From Thalassospira sp. MCCC 1A01428 (GTDB lineage: Bacteria > Pseudomonadota > Alphaproteobacteria > Rhodospirillales > Thalassospiraceae): a stretch of DNA of 64,000 nucleotides. Location: contig NZ_JFJZ01000002.1 in the NCBI RefSeq assembly GCF_002115825.1, positions 248,001-312,000 of the forward strand. Direction: 5' to 3'. Below, piece after piece: positions 1 to 8,586 of the stretch; position 1 is the stretch's first letter, and each line of letters opens with the position of its first letter. Under the pieces are notes generated by a model that did not search any database, had not been told where the DNA came from, and saw nothing but the letters and a program-made list of their open reading frames with translations. The position numbers and the translations under genes are program-made.

Positions 1-294
1 GAATGCATAGGTGACTACATCCACATCGTTTGGTGATCGACCCTCAGTGTCTTCAATATGTTCAAGAAAGCTCCCATCGATCCACTGGAAGCCCTGAGTT
101 AGGCCAATGGAGTGCAGTCCCGCTCTGAGATCAATAAATCCATTTAGAATTTTAAGCCGCTCGGCGCTCAAGCAGAAGCGATCTGCAAAATCAATTAGGG
201 AAACCTTATATGGAGAACGGTTTTTTCCGGCGGGATTAGCGCCGGGCCTAATGGGCGGTACTACACCTGCCATATTCCAATCTGGGATAGACAA
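1..294 (-). CDS. DUF6932-like protein, N-terminal part (runs off window)
   Basis: Minus-strand reading frame open to the window edge, giving the first 98 codons of a longer protein. The start is best taken as TTG at 294, preceded by an AGGAA box about 7 nt upstream. It gives an N-terminus 'SIPDWNMAGVVPPIRPG', which resembles the conserved opening of DUF6932 proteins (a proline/asparagine strand followed by 'GV(L/V)PP'). An internal ATG at 273 would remove most of that motif. Near residues 68-95 the frame reads 'GFQWIDGSF', then 'SPNDVDVVTY', matching the G-S-F...P-N-D-x-D pattern that looks like a nucleotidyltransferase-type active site. The function of the family is not established and the C-terminal half is missing here. 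Base composition is AT-richer than the genes beyond the tRNA, consistent with an accessory region. The family call rests on remembered motifs only. Confidence 0.6.
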   Translation of the reverse strand, partial: MSIPDWNMAGVVPPIRPGANPAGKNRSPYKVSLIDFADRFCLSAERLKILNGFIDLRAGLHSIGLTQGFQWIDGSFLEHIEDTEGRSPNDVDVVTYAF

Positions 295-371
295 ATTTTT
301 TTCCTGTACGATTTCATTGCAGTTTAATCTGTCGGGAGTAAATCAATCTAAACACTACATTGTGTAAGCTA

Positions 372-650
372 TCAAGCACTTAACGTTGTTTCAAACCTAA
401 TGGGCGAGGATAGTTGTATGACGACATGGTCGTTACGTACTGTGATGTGAGTGTGGGCAAGATCCAAGATATCGCATCCGAGCCCGGCGTAGATCTTGCG
501 CATGATTGTATAGTTCGCTGTGACCATTGGCCGGTCCTGCTTTCGCTCGGCGTCCAGCGTGAAGATTGTGTCTCAGAACGACCCACGACAACGCGGTGGT
601 TGTAGTGGGTTGCATTGGTTGCTGCGCTGACGTGGGGCAGTAGAGTAGGC
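372..650 (-). pseudogene. Possible decayed coding stretch, family unknown
   Basis: On the minus strand, about 66 codons ending at a TGA (374-372) have a natural amino-acid composition, containing 'MRKIYAGLGCDILDL' and 'VRNDHVVIQL'. The stretch is blocked upstream by a stop at 575-573. The neighbouring frame ('NATHYNHRVVVGRSE') would join it if one base were restored near 572. This suggests a gene 3' end carrying a single-base deletion. No family could be recognised, the upstream limit is a guess, and the opposite strand also carries open frames (414-605, 683-913). Coding status is therefore uncertain. It lies between the DUF6932-like gene and the tRNA-Ala terminator, in the AT-richer accessory edge. 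Confidence 0.25.
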
Positions 651-896
651 CTCAAAGGGACAGGTAGCCAAGGGGCTCGGGAATGCTGCTGTCGAAGATA
701 AATGAACCCGAGGCGGCCTATGCGAATCTGCCTATGGTAGTTCATTTGGACGGGCGCATTATTGTGCGCCGCGGATTTGAGAATTGTGGTGGTCAAGACA
801 TAGATGTGGGAGGAATACGTGTGTGGGTTGGGCGGGGAAGTTGGGAGGTGGTTCATTGGCGATTTACTGAAACAATCGCAAGCCCCCGGATACAAC

Positions 897-925
897 AAAA
901 CCCGTCGCTTTAGGCGACGGGTTTT
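897..925 (-). terminator. Rho-independent terminator of tRNA-Ala
   Basis: A 12-bp perfect stem (AAAACCCGTCGC / GCGACGGGTTTT) with a 5-nt loop directly follows the 3' end of tRNA-Ala on the minus strand. The A and T runs on both sides would let it work in either direction. Confidence 0.85.
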
Positions 926-928
926 GAT

Positions 929-1004
<76 letters not shown>

Positions 1005-1114
1005 ATAATCATTTTAGTATCGTCCGCGCTGCAATTTCCAAGTGCTTGTCCGTTGCAGCGCGGGGATATTTAGAAGGTTAGGTGACGGTTGGCAAGACCT
1101 AATTTCAAAAAAAA

Positions 1115-1417
1115 TTAGCGGTCTTCGTCGTTGTTTTCGACATGTTCAAGAACCTCGCCGAGATCATCATCGTCTTCGCCCAGATCAGAGGCGTCTTCGA
1201 GAAGATCGTCGTCGATATCGGTATCGACATCATCGTCGAGATCCGAAACATCTTCGATGTCGTCGTCCTGTTTCTTCGGCTTGGCTACGGCCACCCGTTT
1301 GGGTTTGGCAACCCCGTCTGCCGTGCCACATTTCGGGCAGACAACCGGTGTCCGATTCAGGTCATAATATTTGGTGCCGCATGCGAGGCAATGACGTTTC
1401 TTACCGCGGGCTGACAT
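1115..1417 (-). CDS. TIGR02300 / FYDLN-acid family protein
   Basis: 100 aa. The N-terminus carries a C-x2-C ... C-x2-C zinc-ribbon pattern (Cys10, Cys13, Cys27, Cys30) around 'KYYDLN', the signature motif of the FYDLN-acid (TIGR02300) family found across Alphaproteobacteria. After residue 48 the protein is extremely acidic (runs of Asp/Glu), as in the family. Its function is not established; a nucleic-acid- or protein-binding role is often assumed. The ATG at 1417 has an AGAGGG box 9 nt upstream. It is divergent from aroA, a common arrangement in this class, and the tRNA-Ala gene follows on the same strand. Confidence 0.85.
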   Translation of the reverse strand: MSARGKKRHCLACGTKYYDLNRTPVVCPKCGTADGVAKPKRVAVAKPKKQDDDIEDVSDLDDDVDTDIDDDLLEDASDLGEDDDDLGEVLEHVENNDEDR

Positions 1418-1824
1418 TACGGTAGACCCTCTTTATACCAATTTTTTACAAAAGTGGAACGAAGGACTACGCCCTTCAATCTGATTGGCCCAATTGCCAT
1501 CTTGTTACAGCCTTGTCAAAAGGAAATTGCACCTGTTTTCACAATGCTTGCATTCGGAATTATTCACAGCGGGTCATCTGGCGATTTGTGTGTCGTTAAA
1601 TCCCAAGGATGCTGGCCTGTTACGCATTCTCTATGCTAGAAAATGGCCCGGAACGGTCTTGCGTATTTTTACCCGGTTTTCGCAGGGTGAATTTCGTGCA
1701 TATTGCCGTTTTAGAAATTTCGTTTATCCAAAGTCCGGTCCCCGTCTCGCTAAAGTTCGGCGCCGGTCTTAATTATGGTCCGGCCCCCGGCGGCCCGGTT
1801 CGCAGCAAAATACAGGCAGATCAG
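1418..1824. other. Intergenic region between TIGR02300 gene and aroA
   Basis: About 400 bases between divergent genes. The reading frame of aroA is open back to about 1609, but the added N-terminal residues have no counterpart in EPSP synthases, so this DNA is taken as leader. No convincing -35/-10 pair, riboswitch or small gene was seen. Confidence 0.5.
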
Positions 1825-3171
1825 ATGAGTTCAGCGCAAATCAAACGTCCCTTGCAATCCGCCAAATGCGGCGCCCTGACAGGCGATGTGCGTGTACCGG
1901 GTGATAAATCGATTTCGCACCGGTCGCTGATGTTTGGTGGCCTGGCGGAGGGCGAAACCCGTATTACCGGCCTGCTTGAAGGGGAAGATGTGCTGGCAAC
2001 CGCCGATGCCATGCGCAAACTCGGTGCGACCGTTACCCGTGATGACGACGGTACCTGGCATGTCCATGGCGTTGGCGTCGGCGCGCTGCGCGAGCCCGAT
2101 TCTGTGATTGACATGGGCAATGCCGGTACCGGGATTCGCCTGCTGGCCGGAATTGTGGCCACCCACCCGATTACCACGTTTTTTACCGGGGATGCGTCCT
2201 TGTGCAAACGCCCCATGGGCCGCGTTGCCGACCCGTTGGCCGAATTTGGCGCAAAATTCATCACGCGTGACCGGGGCCGCCCGCCAATGGCGGTGATTGG
2301 CACTGACGAAGCCGTACCGGTGACCTATACCCTGCCCATGGCATCGGCCCAGGTGAAATCGGCTGTGTTGCTGGCGGGTCTTAATACGGCGGGCACGACC
2401 ACTGTGATCGAACCCAAACCGTCGCGCGACCATACCGAACGCATGTTGCGCCATTTTGGTGTCGATGTGGATGTACAGGTAAATGACGATGGCGGTCGCA
2501 CCGTGAGCCTGACCGGGCCGTGCCAGATGACGGCGGCCGATATTGTGGTGCCAACTGATCCGTCTTCGGCAGCGTTTCCGCTGGTGGCGGCGTTGATCCA
2601 CCCCGAATCGAACGTGACGATTCGCGATGTCTGCCTGAACCCGCTGCGTACCGGCCTGATCACCACCCTGATTGAAATGGGCGGCGATATTACCATTACC
2701 AATAAACGCGAAGAAGCCGGTGAAACCATTGGCGATCTGGTGGTGACGGGTAAAAACCGGCTGAAGGGCATTGTTGTGCCAGCTGAACGTGCGCCTTCGA
2801 TGATTGACGAATACCCGGTTCTGGCAGTGGCAGCGGCCTATGCCGAAGGGGAAACCCGGATGTGCGACCTGGAAGAATTGCGTGTCAAAGAATCGGACCG
2901 GTTGGCTGCTGTGGCGGCCGGTTTGGCGGCAAACGGCATTATTCACCGGATCGAAGGGGACGACCTGATTGTGACCGGCGGGGTTGTGCCCGGTGGTGGC
3001 ATGGTGGAAACCCATCTGGATCATCGGATTGCAATGTCGTTTCTGGTGTTGGGCCTGCGGGCAGAGAAACCGGTAATGGTTGACGATGCCGCCCCGATTG
3101 CGACAAGCTTTCCGATCTTTGAGCAACTGATGGCGGATCTGGGTACAAATTTTGCCCCGGTAAAAAACTGA
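1825..3171 (+). CDS. aroA: 3-phosphoshikimate 1-carboxyvinyltransferase, class II
   Basis: 448 aa. EPSP synthase joins shikimate-3-phosphate and phosphoenolpyruvate in the shikimate pathway to aromatic amino acids. The N-terminus ('[18 protein letters not shown]', '[12 protein letters not shown]'), '[17 protein letters not shown]', '[10 protein letters not shown]' and '[12 protein letters not shown]' follow the class II (CP4-like) enzymes of Alphaproteobacteria, not the E. coli class I form. The start ATG at 1825 aligns with the family N-terminus; an upstream extension of 72 codons does not. At residues 99-102 the sequence is NAGT: Gly101 occupies the place of CP4 Ala100, the residue linked to glyphosate tolerance. 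cmk follows 96 bases downstream on the same strand, a conserved aroA-cmk-rpsA order. Confidence 0.97.
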   Translation: MSSAQIKRPLQSAKCGALTGDVRVPGDKSISHRSLMFGGLAEGETRITGLLEGEDVLATADAMRKLGATVTRDDDGTWHVHGVGVGALREPDSVIDMGNAGTGIRLLAGIVATHPITTFFTGDASLCKRPMGRVADPLAEFGAKFITRDRGRPPMAVIGTDEAVPVTYTLPMASAQVKSAVLLAGLNTAGTTTVIEPKPSRDHTERMLRHFGVDVDVQVNDDGGRTVSLTGPCQMTAADIVVPTDPSSAAFPLVAALIHPESNVTIRDVCLNPLRTGLITTLIEMGGDITITNKREEAGETIGDLVVTGKNRLKGIVVPAERAPSMIDEYPVLAVAAAYAEGETRMCDLEELRVKESDRLAAVAAGLAANGIIHRIEGDDLIVTGGVVPGGGMVETHLDHRIAMSFLVLGLRAEKPVMVDDAAPIATSFPIFEQLMADLGTNFAPVKN

Positions 3172-3267
3172 CCATCAGGCTGTGACGGTTGAAGGCTGCT
3201 GTTATTTGTATTTTACGGTGCGGCAGGCTTCGTTTTTGTCATTATAAAATCGGGATCGGAAACACGC

Positions 3268-3912
3268 ATGATCATTGCTATTGATGGGCCGGCAGCATCC
3301 GGCAAGGGAACTTTGGCCCGCCGAGTCGCTGCTGCTTTGGACTATGCCTATCTTGATACCGGCCTTTTATACCGGGCAACCGGGGCAAAGGTTTTGGCAA
3401 TGGGGGGCGATCCCGATAACGCCGAAGTGGCGGTCGAGGCCGCGCAAAACTTGCAGCCCGACGACCTGGAAAACGAAGATTTGCGCGGTGAAGAAGTGGG
3501 AAATGCTGCGTCGCGTGTGGCGGCAATCCCGCAGGTTCGTGCGGTGTTGCTGGACTTTCAACGCCAGCTTGCAAAGACCCCGCCGGGCAAGCGTCATGGT
3601 GCCGTATTAGATGGCCGCGACATTGGCACGGTGGTGTGCCCCGAGGCCCCGATCAAGTTTTTTCTGACCGCCAGTGTTGCCGAACGGGCAAACCGACGGT
3701 TCAAACAGTTGCAGGAAAAAAATCCCGCTGCTATATACGAGCGCGTTCTCAACGAGCTTGAAGAACGGGACGCCCGCGACAGGGCCCGCGACGTTGCGCC
3801 GCTGAAGATGGCAGACAATGCGATCCATATTGATACGGACCGTTTGAATGCCGATGCAGTGTACAACGCCGTTATGGCGCATATCCGCACCCATATGGGA
3901 ACGGATGACTGA
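3268..3912 (+). CDS. cmk: Cytidylate kinase
   Basis: 214 aa. Phosphorylates CMP and dCMP with ATP in pyrimidine nucleotide salvage. The N-terminal P-loop 'IDGPAASGKGTLARR', the 'YLDTGLLYRA' CMP-binding motif, 'LDGRDIGTVVCPEAPIKFFLTAS' region and the C-terminal 'RDxxRDVAPLKMADNA' motif are all present at family positions. Length is normal. It lies between aroA and rpsA, the usual order, and is followed by a terminator, so rpsA probably has its own promoter. Confidence 0.97.
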   Translation: MIIAIDGPAASGKGTLARRVAAALDYAYLDTGLLYRATGAKVLAMGGDPDNAEVAVEAAQNLQPDDLENEDLRGEEVGNAASRVAAIPQVRAVLLDFQRQLAKTPPGKRHGAVLDGRDIGTVVCPEAPIKFFLTASVAERANRRFKQLQEKNPAAIYERVLNELEERDARDRARDVAPLKMADNAIHIDTDRLNADAVYNAVMAHIRTHMGTDD

Positions 3913-3954
3913 TCGGGGGTTGTTTCAAACCGTCAGGCGATAGAACCAGGCTAT

Positions 3955-3983
3955 AAGGTGAACGACACTGTCGTTCGCCTTTT
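3955..3983 (+). terminator. Terminator after cmk
   Basis: An 11-bp stem (AAGGTGAACGA / TCGTTCGCCTT, one G-T pair) with a 5-nt loop followed by TTTT, 42 bases after the cmk stop. Confidence 0.75.
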
Positions 3984-4123
3984 CGTGCATGTAAAACCCT
4001 TTGGGTTTGGCAGGTGCCAGCCTGTTACATCATTTGGCAAAACCCGCCGTGATTTTACGGCAAGACCATCGGATACAACCGATTGGCCGGAATAGTGTCG
4101 ATACTCGAAAGGAAGTCTGCTTA

Positions 4124-5827
4124 ATGGCAACCGCTGAAGAAGCACAATTTACCACCGGCGAAAACTTCGCCGATCTGCTGGCCGAAACCCTTGGTTCTGA
4201 AGACGAGGGATTTGTTGGCCGCGTGATGACCGGTACGGTCGTCAAGAAAACCGACGATGATGCCATCGTTGACGTTGGTTTGAAATCTGAAGGCCGCGTA
4301 CCGCTGAAAGAATTTGGTGCTGGTGAAGTCAGCATCGGTGACACCGTTGACGTTTACGTTGACCGTTACGAAAACAAGGACGGCCTGATCGTCCTGTCGC
4401 GTGAAAAAGCCCGTCGTGAAGAAGCCTGGGTCGAGCTGGAAAAACAGTTCAACGAAGGCAAGCGCGTCGATGGTACCATTTTCGGTCGCGTCAAGGGTGG
4501 TTTCACTGTTGATCTGTCAGGCGCCGTGGCATTCCTGCCGGGCAGCCAGGTTGACATCCGTCCGGTCCGTGACGTTACCCCGCTGATGAACAACCCGCAG
4601 CCGTTCCAGATCCTGAAAATGGATCGTTCGCGCGGTAACATCGTGGTTTCGCGTCGTGCAGTTCTTGAAGAAACCCGTGCTGAACAGCGTGCCGAACTGA
4701 TCCAGAACCTCCAGGAAGGTCAGGTTCTTGACGGCGTTGTCAAAAACATCACCGATTACGGCGCATTCGTCGATCTCGGCGGCGTTGACGGCCTGTTGCA
4801 CGTTACCGACATTGCCTGGAAGCGTATCAACCACCCGTCTGAAGCTCTTCAGATCGGCCAGACCGTCAAGGTTCAGGTTATCCGCTTCAACAGCGAAACC
4901 CAGCGTATCTCGCTTGGCATGAAGCAGCTTGAAGCTGATCCGTGGGAAGGTGTCGAAGCCAAATACCCGGTCGGTTCCAAGTTTGAAGGCCGCGTTACCA
5001 ACATCACCGATTACGGCGCATTCGTCGAACTCGAAGCCGGTGTTGAAGGTCTGGTCCACGTTTCTGAAATGTCCTGGACCAAGAAAAACATCCACCCGGG
5101 CAAGATCGTTTCGACCTCGCAGGAAGTCGAAGTTATGGTCCTGGATGTTGACAGCCAGAAACGCCGCATTTCGCTTGGCCTCAAGCAGTGCACCTCTAAC
5201 CCGTGGGACGCTTTCCTTGCCGCTCATCCGGTTGGCTCGGAAATCGAAGGCGAAGTCAAGAACATCACCGAATTCGGTCTGTTCATTGGCCTGCTCGGCG
5301 GTATCGATGGTATGGCTCACCTGTCCGATCTCTCGTGGGATCGTCCGGGCGAAGAAGTCATCAAGGAATACAAGAAGGGCGACGTCGTCAAAGCCAAGGT
5401 TCTTGACGTTGACGTTGAAAAAGAACGCATCTCGCTGGGCATCAAACAGCTCAACGAAGATCCGTTCAAAGAAGCTGCTTCGGGTATCAAGCGCGGTGAC
5501 ACCGTTACCTGCGAAATCATTGAAACCAATGACGGCGGCATCGAAGTTTCCGTTGGCGAAGGCGATCTGAAGGGCTTCATCCGCAAGGCTGAACTCGCAC
5601 GTGATCGTTCGGACCAGCGTCCGGAACGTTTCGCTGTTGGCGAAAAAATCGACGCCCGTGTTGTTTCGGTTGATCGTAACTCGCGTAAGGTTTCTCTCTC
5701 GGTCAAGGCTCTTGAAGTCGCAGACGAGAAGAAAGCAATGGCGGATTACGGTTCGGCTGACAGCGGCGCATCGCTCGGTGATATTCTGGGTGAAGCACTG
5801 CGTAAAAAACAGCAGGACGCTGAATAA
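4124..5827 (+). CDS. rpsA: 30S ribosomal protein S1
   Basis: 567 aa, the usual length for a six-domain S1. The protein binds mRNA on the 30S subunit and helps initiation on structured leaders. Repeated S1 (OB-fold) units are clear from the recurring 'G.V.NITDYGAFV.L.GVDGLLHV.D' pattern, best conserved in repeats three and four, with a 'F.G.F.GL.GGIDGMAHLSDLSW' variant in the fifth. ATG 4124 is preceded by AAAGGAAG about 12 nt upstream, and the upstream in-frame extension lies in the intergenic leader. A strong terminator follows. Confidence 0.98.
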   Translation: MATAEEAQFTTGENFADLLAETLGSEDEGFVGRVMTGTVVKKTDDDAIVDVGLKSEGRVPLKEFGAGEVSIGDTVDVYVDRYENKDGLIVLSREKARREEAWVELEKQFNEGKRVDGTIFGRVKGGFTVDLSGAVAFLPGSQVDIRPVRDVTPLMNNPQPFQILKMDRSRGNIVVSRRAVLEETRAEQRAELIQNLQEGQVLDGVVKNITDYGAFVDLGGVDGLLHVTDIAWKRINHPSEALQIGQTVKVQVIRFNSETQRISLGMKQLEADPWEGVEAKYPVGSKFEGRVTNITDYGAFVELEAGVEGLVHVSEMSWTKKNIHPGKIVSTSQEVEVMVLDVDSQKRRISLGLKQCTSNPWDAFLAAHPVGSEIEGEVKNITEFGLFIGLLGGIDGMAHLSDLSWDRPGEEVIKEYKKGDVVKAKVLDVDVEKERISLGIKQLNEDPFKEAASGIKRGDTVTCEIIETNDGGIEVSVGEGDLKGFIRKAELARDRSDQRPERFAVGEKIDARVVSVDRNSRKVSLSVKALEVADEKKAMADYGSADSGASLGDILGEALRKKQQDAE

Positions 5828-5864
5828 GCATCTGGCGCTGAATAATTTGCCTCTCGGGGCGCAG

Positions 5865-5899
5865 AACGGGTCGTGCTTTGCACGGCCCGTTTTTGTTTT
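5865..5899 (+). terminator. Terminator after rpsA
   Basis: A 12-bp stem (AACGGGTCGTGC / GCACGGCCCGTT, one G-T pair) with a 3-nt loop and a TTTGTTTT tail, 37 bases after the stop. Confidence 0.9.
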
Positions 5900-6083
5900 G
5901 GGATGTTGTAAGGTTTTTTATCTGTCATCATCGTGGATCAAAGGACGCTGCAAAAGCGTTAGCGAAGGTGAAAACGGGTAAAATTTTGCCCGAACAGGTT
6001 TTTCTGCTTGCCAAGCGGGGGAAGAGAAACCATTTGAAAAGGCACAGTTTTTGTTTTTCTTTCAATCAGGTAAGTAAACGTCA

Positions 6084-6995
6084 ATGGCCCTTGATGCCGA
6101 TTTCATTATTGATCGTCGCCGTTTGAAAAAGTCGATTCTGCGGTGGCGTGTGTTGGCTGTTGTCGCAATTCTGATTGCGATTGTGGTGGGCCTGGCCCGA
6201 AGCGGCGTTTTTACCGGCGCAACCGGCCCTTATATTGCCGAGGTTACGGTAGAAGGGGTTATCGCATCCGACCCGATGATGCTGGCAGCACTTGATAAGC
6301 TGGAGCGCGATAATGACGCCGTTGGCGTGATTGTGCATATTGATAGCCCCGGTGGCACGATGGTGGGCGGCGAGGAACTTTACGAATCCTTGCGCCGCAT
6401 TGGTCAAACCCGGCCAATCGTTGCCGAAATGGGCACGGTTGCCGCATCGGGCGGGTATATGACGGCCATTGCGGCTGATCATATTATTGCCCATCGTGGC
6501 ACCGTTACCGGATCTATCGGGGTTATTTTTCAATCGATGAATGTGACAGCCGCGCTTGAAAAGCTGGGTGTCGAACCTGTGACCGTGAAAAGCGCACCGC
6601 TTAAAGCATCGCCAAATCCGTTTGAACCCACAACCGACGAAGCCCGTAATGTAATGAAAGGCCTGATTTCTGACATGTTTAACGTGTTTGTCAGCATGGT
6701 TGCAGAACGGCGCGACATGACAGTGGAGCAGGTAACAACCCTGGCCGATGGCCGGGTTTATACCGGTCGGCAGGCTGTTGAAAATGGCCTGATCGATGAA
6801 ATCGGCGGTCGTCGCGAGGTTTTGCACTGGTTGGAACAGAAAAAAGGCATTGCAGCGGATACGCCGGTTGTACCGATAAAAATTGAGGATCCCGATAGTT
6901 CGATCATTGTGGATCTGTTTAAGGGCAGCATCGGAAATATGCTGTCATCAGAGGGGCTTAAACTTGACGGGTTGCTAACTGTCTGGCATCCTTAA
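6084..6995 (+). CDS. sppA: Signal peptide peptidase SppA, short (36K) type
   Basis: 303 aa. Inner-membrane serine protease thought to degrade cleaved signal peptides. There is one N-terminal transmembrane helix at about residues 19-37. The ClpP/crotonase-like catalytic domain has 'HIDSPGG' (85-91), the nucleophile Ser122 in '[12 protein letters not shown]', and the general base Lys174 in 'PLKASPNPF', giving the Ser-Lys dyad. The length matches the single-domain SppA rather than the double-length E. coli protein. The rpsA-sppA-ihfB order is common in Alphaproteobacteria; 79 bases separate it from ihfB. Confidence 0.93.
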   Translation: MALDADFIIDRRRLKKSILRWRVLAVVAILIAIVVGLARSGVFTGATGPYIAEVTVEGVIASDPMMLAALDKLERDNDAVGVIVHIDSPGGTMVGGEELYESLRRIGQTRPIVAEMGTVAASGGYMTAIAADHIIAHRGTVTGSIGVIFQSMNVTAALEKLGVEPVTVKSAPLKASPNPFEPTTDEARNVMKGLISDMFNVFVSMVAERRDMTVEQVTTLADGRVYTGRQAVENGLIDEIGGRREVLHWLEQKKGIAADTPVVPIKIEDPDSSIIVDLFKGSIGNMLSSEGLKLDGLLTVWHP

Positions 6996-7074
6996 GAAAA
7001 GCGCCGACTTTCCAAAGCGTGAACCAAAGGTTGATACCCAACAACTGCGTAACCGAACTGGATGGGGCTTGAAT

Positions 7075-7350
7075 ATGACGAAATCAGAACTGATCGCCCG
7101 GTTGGCCGAATTAAACCCGCATCTTTACCAGCGGGATGTTGAACGGATTGTCGCCACCATTTTTGATGAAATCACCGAAGCGCTGGCGCGCGGTGATCGT
7201 GTCGAATTGCGTGGGTTTGGCGCTTTTTCAGTCAAAGACCGTGAATCGCGTGTCGGGCGTAACCCGCGCACCGGCGAGGCCGTCCCCGTAAGCGAGAAAA
7301 AAGTGCCGTATTTCAAAACCGGCAAACAGCTGCGCGAACGGTTAAACTAA
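7075..7350 (+). CDS. ihfB: Integration host factor, beta subunit
   Basis: 91 aa. Sequence-specific DNA-bending protein that forms a heterodimer with IhfA. '[17 protein letters not shown]' and the DNA-binding arm with '[22 protein letters not shown]' then '[15 protein letters not shown]' are characteristic of IHF beta rather than HU. ATG 7075 is chosen over an upstream in-frame TTG (7069) because a GGGG box lies 7 nt before it and because family members begin here. Confidence 0.95.
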   Translation: MTKSELIARLAELNPHLYQRDVERIVATIFDEITEALARGDRVELRGFGAFSVKDRESRVGRNPRTGEAVPVSEKKVPYFKTGKQLRERLN

Positions 7351-7815
7351 AACCGGCTTTAGGCACAAAGCCCGGAATGGCGCGAACCCGTTGATCAAAC
7401 GGGTTATGCCGCCTTTGCCCCGACATGTGTGTTAAGGTTATGTGGGTGTTGCCGGTGTCACTGGTTTCACCGGTTCCGTTACATGGGCGTTTCCCGGCCA
7501 TGGTGGTGCCTGCTGTTGTGATGTGCTCCATACTGCAAGCATAAGGATCCCGCCATTTTTACGATGGATTGTTCCTTAAACCGGCAGGTTCACACAATAT
7601 CAGTAACAGGCATAAATGGCCGGCTATATGTGCCCATGTGGTGATTATGCGGTTGGTACAGCACCGGTTTTGCCACGAGCCATGCCCGTATGGCTGGCAA
7701 AAAGATTGGCCGTCGATATTGACGATATATTGAACCGGTCAGGGTGCCGATGACGGTTCTGGCATGTCGCCGTAACCTGGCAGACAGGGCTGGCACCGTA
7801 AAGCAGGAGGTTGAG
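7351..7815. other. 465-base gap between ihfB and lapA
   Basis: No open frame with coding character. A small stem around 7352-7374 (CCGGCTTT / AAAGCCCGG) and another near 7384-7404 (AACCCG / CGGGTT) lack T runs. No known RNA family or clear promoter was recognised. Confidence 0.4.
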
Positions 7816-8202
7816 TTGCGCGTTCTTTACTGGATCATCGCCATTCCGTTGACGATCTTGATCACGATTTTTGCTGTGGCTAACCGCCAGGTCACAACCC
7901 TGTCGTTGTGGCCATTGCCCTTTGAAATGGACCTGCCGCTGTTTGTGCCGGTCCTGGGGGCGCTGCTACTGGGCCTGCTGATCGGATTGTTGTTTGAATG
8001 GTTGCTGACCGGAAAACATCGCCGTGCCAATCGCAAAATGGAATCGGAACTAACCCGCATTCGTCGCCAGCAGGAAGCTGCCCGCGAAGAAGAGCGTACG
8101 GCCATTGCCAGTCAGAAATCATCGGGTTTGCCCCCGGCGGTCAATGCCGACTCGAAAGCAGATAAAACCAACACAGCGCCGGTGCAGCCTGCTGGCGTGT
8201 GA
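7816..8202 (+). CDS. lapA: LapA family (DUF1049) membrane protein
   Basis: 128 aa from TTG 7816, which has an AGGAGG box 5 nt upstream; the longer upstream frame has no ribosome site. There are two hydrophobic helices (about 5-23 and 41-63) separated by the 'ANRQVTTLSLWPLPFEMDLPLF' segment typical of DUF1049/LapA, followed by a charged coiled coil ('ESELTRIRRQQEAAREEE') and a low-complexity tail. In E. coli LapA forms part of the LapAB assembly that controls LPS synthesis through LpxC turnover. Here no lapB follows: the next gene is pyrF, 384 bases away. Confidence 0.8.
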   Translation: MRVLYWIIAIPLTILITIFAVANRQVTTLSLWPLPFEMDLPLFVPVLGALLLGLLIGLLFEWLLTGKHRRANRKMESELTRIRRQQEAAREEERTAIASQKSSGLPPAVNADSKADKTNTAPVQPAGV

Positions 8203-8264
8203 GTGTAGCCATATCAGGCTGATCACGGGTTATATCTGGCAGCGTGCTGATTTGCTGGATAGAT

Positions 8265-8305
8265 AATCAAAGGCGGTTTCCGGTAACGGGGCCGCTTTTT
8301 TGATT
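8265..8305 (+). terminator. Terminator after lapA
   Basis: AATCAAA-G-GCGG pairs with CCGC-TTT-TTTGATT across a 15-nt loop, with T-rich 3' arm. The remaining 280 bases up to pyrF show no other clear element. Confidence 0.5.
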
Positions 8306-8586
8306 TTGGGCCGGTTTAATCGCCGGAATTGAGCCAAAAGGAATGGTTTTTAAGTACCGAATCGACTAAAGCCTGTGTCACCCGATATCTGTGAAGCGCC
8401 AGAGGGCAGGTTCTGAGGATGTGTCGGGGTTCGCTTGGTCAGTTTTCGGTTGTGGTCGGGGCACCTGTTTAACGGTGTGCCATTTCGTGCGGCCAGATCG
8501 CCCGAACGAACTTTCGGCATATTACGCTGCCCCTGTGTAACTCATCACCGCATCGGCCCCGTATCATTTGCCAACCGGAGGATGCC

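Noticed and set aside
380..898. 172-codon open frame on the minus strand
   Set aside because: Composition is not protein-like over most of its length and it has no start context; only its 3' neighbour in another frame looks coding.
683..913. Open frame of 76 codons on the plus strand with a plausible protein composition
   Set aside because: It ends inside the tRNA-Ala terminator and has no ribosome site or recognisable domain; likely chance.
1831..3126. Long open frame antisense to aroA
   Set aside because: Shadow of the GC-rich aroA coding frame; His/Arg/Gly-rich with no motif.
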